Assembly (NCBI GenBank): GCA_003566795.1
Contig: PXBU01000046.1
Location: forward strand, 1-7,053
Origin: Puniceicoccaceae bacterium
GTDB taxonomy: Bacteria > Verrucomicrobiota > Verrucomicrobiia > Opitutales > Coraliomargaritaceae
Length of the DNA: 7,053 bases
Direction: 5' to 3'
Positions 5,212-7,053 of the stretch are shown one piece after another. Under the pieces are notes generated by a model that searched no databases, was not told the DNA's origin, and saw only the letters and a list, made by a program, of their open reading frames with translations. A program made the translations under genes and the position numbers. Position 1 is the stretch's first letter; each line of letters begins with the position of its first letter.

Positions 5212-5472
5212 ATGGAAACCTTTGCTTTATATGATGCAAAAAATCGGCTCTCAGAGCTCTGCAACCGAGTGGCAGAGTCCGGCGAGCCCTGTGTTATCAG
5301 CCGGCGCGGCAAGCCCTACGTGAAGCTTGTGCCAGTCGATGAGGCGGGCGCGAATGCTTCGGTCTGGGGATCGGTCGAGGAGGCGCAGGCGAAATACGGC
5401 CCCCTTGATGAGGCATTCGAGTTGCCAATCCGCTCACGCGAGATCCGGCCCAGCCCATTGGAGGGCGCATGA
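5212..5472 (+). CDS. Phd/YefM family type II antitoxin
   Basis: An 86-residue protein. The N-terminal half has the Phd/YefM fold signature: DAKNRLSELCNRVAESGEPCVISRRGKPYVKLVPV (residues 8-42), with the conserved AKxxLSEL helix, the G-E-P turn and the RxGKPxVxLVP strands. This half dimerises and binds operator DNA. Residues 50-75 (VWGSVEEAQAKYGPLDEAFELP) look like the flexible toxin-wrapping tail. The stop overlaps the start of a PIN-type toxin frame by ATGA, the usual antitoxin-toxin coupling. That toxin is broken, so this antitoxin seems to be an orphan that may still repress its own promoter or counter a related toxin elsewhere. The ATG at 5212 has no clear Shine-Dalgarno motif. Only 30 bases separate it from the divergent J-domain gene. 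Confidence 0.9.
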   Translation: METFALYDAKNRLSELCNRVAESGEPCVISRRGKPYVKLVPVDEAGANASVWGSVEEAQAKYGPLDEAFELPIRSREIRPSPLEGA

Positions 5473-5561
5473 TCACCCACTTACTCGATACCTCGGTTTA
5501 TTCTGGAGTTAATGCGCAGCTCTTGCAGGGGCCAATTAAAACTACCGGGCATGCCGTCTAA
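5469..5561 (+). pseudogene. Truncated PIN-domain (VapC-type) toxin remnant
   Basis: An ATG at 5469-5471, overlapping the antitoxin stop as ATGA, opens a frame that reads MITHLLDTSVYS. This is the standard N-terminus of PIN-domain ribonuclease toxins, including the first catalytic Asp (D7). From about residue 13 (position 5505) the similarity ends, and the frame stops with TAA at 5559-5561 after 30 codons. VapC toxins are normally about 125-145 residues and need further acidic residues, so this cannot be an active nuclease. None of the plus frames over 5505-5590 carries the expected continuation, so this is not a simple frameshift but a loss or replacement of sequence. The hipBA module begins on the opposite strand at 5588, so its arrival probably broke the gene. 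The remaining toxin part could lie beyond the right edge. Confidence 0.72.
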
Positions 5562-5587
5562 TGTAGCACAGCGACAAATGGCTCCGG

Positions 5588-6814
5588 CTAAAGCTGCTCG
5601 ATCATCGATCGTATCGAGGTGTTGACGACTTTCGTCAAACCGCTGCCGGTTCCGGACTGTCTCGCGAAGTCCGGCCATTGCAGGAGCGCTTCTTTGACTT
5701 CGTCCATGATGGTCTCGAATGCGGTGCGGCTGATGCCCATCAGCTCGGCCAACCGGGCAAATTCGTCTTGACTGATGGCGCTGCGCTTGCCCTGAACCAT
5801 CATCCAGTTGCCGCCCAGATCGTTATCAGTGAAGAGTAGGTCGTAGGCGGGTGAAAGGGTCCATTCGGCGGAGTCGTCCATGCAGAAGGAAAAGTTCTTG
5901 GCGTGATCATCCCGGTTGCAGGCGAGGACGTTGAAAAGCATGCGCCGGAACTGTTCGCAGACGTCTTGGTGGTTGCGGGTGAGGTGCTTGGTCAGGCGCA
6001 GCAGGTCTTCGTAGTCTTCGGTCGGCTCCCGGTAGTCGATTCCGGCCAGGCTGGCATAGGTCTGGGTGTGGATACGCAGGTTCGGATCGGCTTCGCTCCG
6101 GTCGAAGCGTCGGATCGCAAAGTGTTCCACGCCGTTACGGTCGGGAATCAGTCGTGTCGCCGGGACGCGTAGGCCCGCCGCACCCGCCATCCTGAAATAG
6201 GCATGTTCGAGTTGAATGAGCTGGCTGTGCTGCTTGTCATTCGTGTTCAGCTTGATCAGCCAGGCTTCCATCTTGTCGGGAACGGCTTGTGCGCCGGTCA
6301 TCACTTCGCCGCCGTCTTTGGAGATCGCGGCGAGGATTTTCGGCATCATTCCCCCGGCCGTGGCACCGGCCTTGACGATGGCGGGATCGAGCGCCTCCCC
6401 GTGTTCGTGGGCCATGAGTTGGCGGGCGGAACGTGCGACTTGAATCAGGTCGATGCGTTCCGTTTGCCCCGCTTCGTCTCCGGCAGGCTCGTAGCTCAAA
6501 GCGCCCATCGTGCGGTCGCCCAGATAACTGAGCATCTGGAGGGGCGTCGGGTTTTGGACTCCCTGCTCTTGGAAACTGCGGCGCAGCACGGCCATCCCGA
6601 AGCGGTCCGGCAGCGAATCGTAGCAAAGTCCGGGAAGGGCAAGGAAACAACCCTTACGGTGCTCGGTCACCCCGGCCTCGGCGGGCAATTCGTAAGGTGA
6701 CAAGGGCAGGGGGGCCTTCAGCCAGTCCGCATCGTAACTGAAATAGTGGATGCCGTCCTGCGCGAGTAATTCGCCGACCGGTCGATTTTTGAAGCATACT
6801 CGCAGGCGTTTCAT
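5588..6814 (-). CDS. hipA: HipA family type II toxin (serine/threonine kinase)
   Basis: A 408-residue, apparently complete HipA-type kinase. Residues about 4-105 form the N-subdomain with LPDRFG (69-73) and a YLGDRTMGALSYEP stretch (97-110). The catalytic half shows the Gly-rich loop GATAGGMMPK (150-159), ATP-binding Lys in WLIKLN (K188), RRFDR (235-239), the catalytic loop NRDDHAKNFSF (300-310; D302 and N307 matching the E. coli D309 and N314), and the metal-binding Asp in LSPAYD (D325). E. coli HipA phosphorylates glutamyl-tRNA synthetase, stops translation and causes persistence; the target here is unknown. The usual Ser of the loop is absent, with A151-T152 in its place. The ATG (6812-6814) overlaps the stop of the upstream HTH antitoxin (ATGA), the normal antitoxin-first hipBA order. 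It is convergent with the broken PIN toxin, 26 bases away. Confidence 0.92.
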   Translation of the reverse strand: MKRLRVCFKNRPVGELLAQDGIHYFSYDADWLKAPLPLSPYELPAEAGVTEHRKGCFLALPGLCYDSLPDRFGMAVLRRSFQEQGVQNPTPLQMLSYLGDRTMGALSYEPAGDEAGQTERIDLIQVARSARQLMAHEHGEALDPAIVKAGATAGGMMPKILAAISKDGGEVMTGAQAVPDKMEAWLIKLNTNDKQHSQLIQLEHAYFRMAGAAGLRVPATRLIPDRNGVEHFAIRRFDRSEADPNLRIHTQTYASLAGIDYREPTEDYEDLLRLTKHLTRNHQDVCEQFRRMLFNVLACNRDDHAKNFSFCMDDSAEWTLSPAYDLLFTDNDLGGNWMMVQGKRSAISQDEFARLAELMGISRTAFETIMDEVKEALLQWPDFARQSGTGSGLTKVVNTSIRSMIEQL

Positions 6815-7053
6815 TTCTGTTTCGAGGCGCGTGTTTTCTTCGGCGTGGCGCTGGCCAGCCGCTCCAGTTCGTCGAGTGATTGCACCGGCGGACGGTGAAA
6901 GAGCGATTCGAAGTCCTCATCCATGTGCAGGACCTGGGCGATCCGTATCAGGCTGACGAATTCGATGCGCCCCGTCTGCTCAAAGCGCCGGTATGAGCCC
7001 AGCGAGATGCCCGAGCGCTCGCTCAGCGCGGCTTGGGTGAGCCCACGCGTCAC
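6811..7053 (-). CDS. hipB: HipB-like XRE-family HTH antitoxin, N-terminus beyond window
   Basis: The visible 80 codons contain most of an XRE helix-turn-helix: GLTQAALSERSGISLGSYRRFEQTGRIEFVSLIRIAQVL, with the LTQxxLSERSGIS recognition unit. A linker with FESLFHRPP and a basic tail (KKTRASKQK) follow. The frame is open to the window edge. The GTG at 7051-7053 is almost certainly internal, because the first HTH helix (commonly xRLRxxRxxRGLTQ) would lie upstream. As an antitoxin it should bind and neutralise HipA and repress the hipBA promoter, which lies outside the window. The stop overlaps the hipA start by four bases, so the two are coupled. The identification comes mostly from this context and the HTH. 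Confidence 0.85.
   Translation of the reverse strand: MTRGLTQAALSERSGISLGSYRRFEQTGRIEFVSLIRIAQVLHMDEDFESLFHRPPVQSLDELERLASATPKKTRASKQK

Noticed and set aside
5505..5587. Integron attC or insertion-sequence end at the toxin junction
   Set aside because: TCTAATG and AGTTAATG recall attC boxes, but they do not pair as required and no integrase, transposase or terminal inverted repeat is visible.
5481..5678. Minus-strand frame of 65 codons at the end of hipA
   Set aside because: It overlaps the hipA C-terminal coding region in another frame and has no domain features.
6203..6700. Plus-strand frame of 165 codons opposite hipA
   Set aside because: hipA shows all kinase motifs on the minus strand; the plus frame is an antisense shadow.

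Overview
The window most resembles a chromosomal segment of a Verrucomicrobiota bacterium, probably of the Opitutae/Puniceicoccales type. The main pointer is the partial protein at the left edge, which reads like the TIGR02597 family, largely confined to that phylum. Starts mostly lack a Shine-Dalgarno motif and the GC content is moderately high, which is compatible. The lineage call is inference from family recognition, not from a search.

Layout. Positions 1-628 (minus) hold the N-terminal 209 residues of a secreted TIGR02597-like protein that runs off the left edge. It is followed by a gene-poor stretch (629-1018) with an AT-rich promoter candidate and three consecutive hairpins. Next come three minus-strand genes: a class I SAM-dependent methyltransferase of unknown substrate (1019-1660), then an Hsp15-like S4-domain RNA-binding protein (1846-2226) tightly coupled behind a MalY/PatB-type PLP-dependent C-S lyase/aminotransferase (2228-3385). 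Between the methyltransferase and the S4 gene lie two 7-bp repeat arrays in opposite orientation (1677-1711 and 1793-1834). Divergent from the lyase are secG (3495-3950) and, overlapping its stop as TAATG, a secreted protein that looks like the LolA-like lipoprotein-sorting group (3950-4822). This pair forms a small envelope-biogenesis operon. A REP-like repeat (4826-4880) separates it from a convergent mini J-domain protein (4912-5181, minus).

The right part is a toxin-antitoxin zone. A Phd/YefM-type antitoxin (5212-5472, plus) overlaps by ATGA the start of a PIN/VapC-type toxin that keeps only about 12 recognisable residues and stops at 5561. Immediately after it, on the opposite strand, is a complete HipA-type kinase toxin (5588-6814), overlapped by ATGA with a HipB-like HTH antitoxin (6811-7053) that is cut by the right edge. 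The simplest reading is that the hipBA module replaced or interrupted the PIN toxin gene, leaving the Phd antitoxin orphaned.

I found no rRNA, tRNA, CRISPR array, transposase or integrase gene. The most noteworthy items are the broken PIN toxin next to hipBA, the opposed heptamer arrays, and the hairpin or REP-like intergenic elements. I see no clear new defence or metabolic system.
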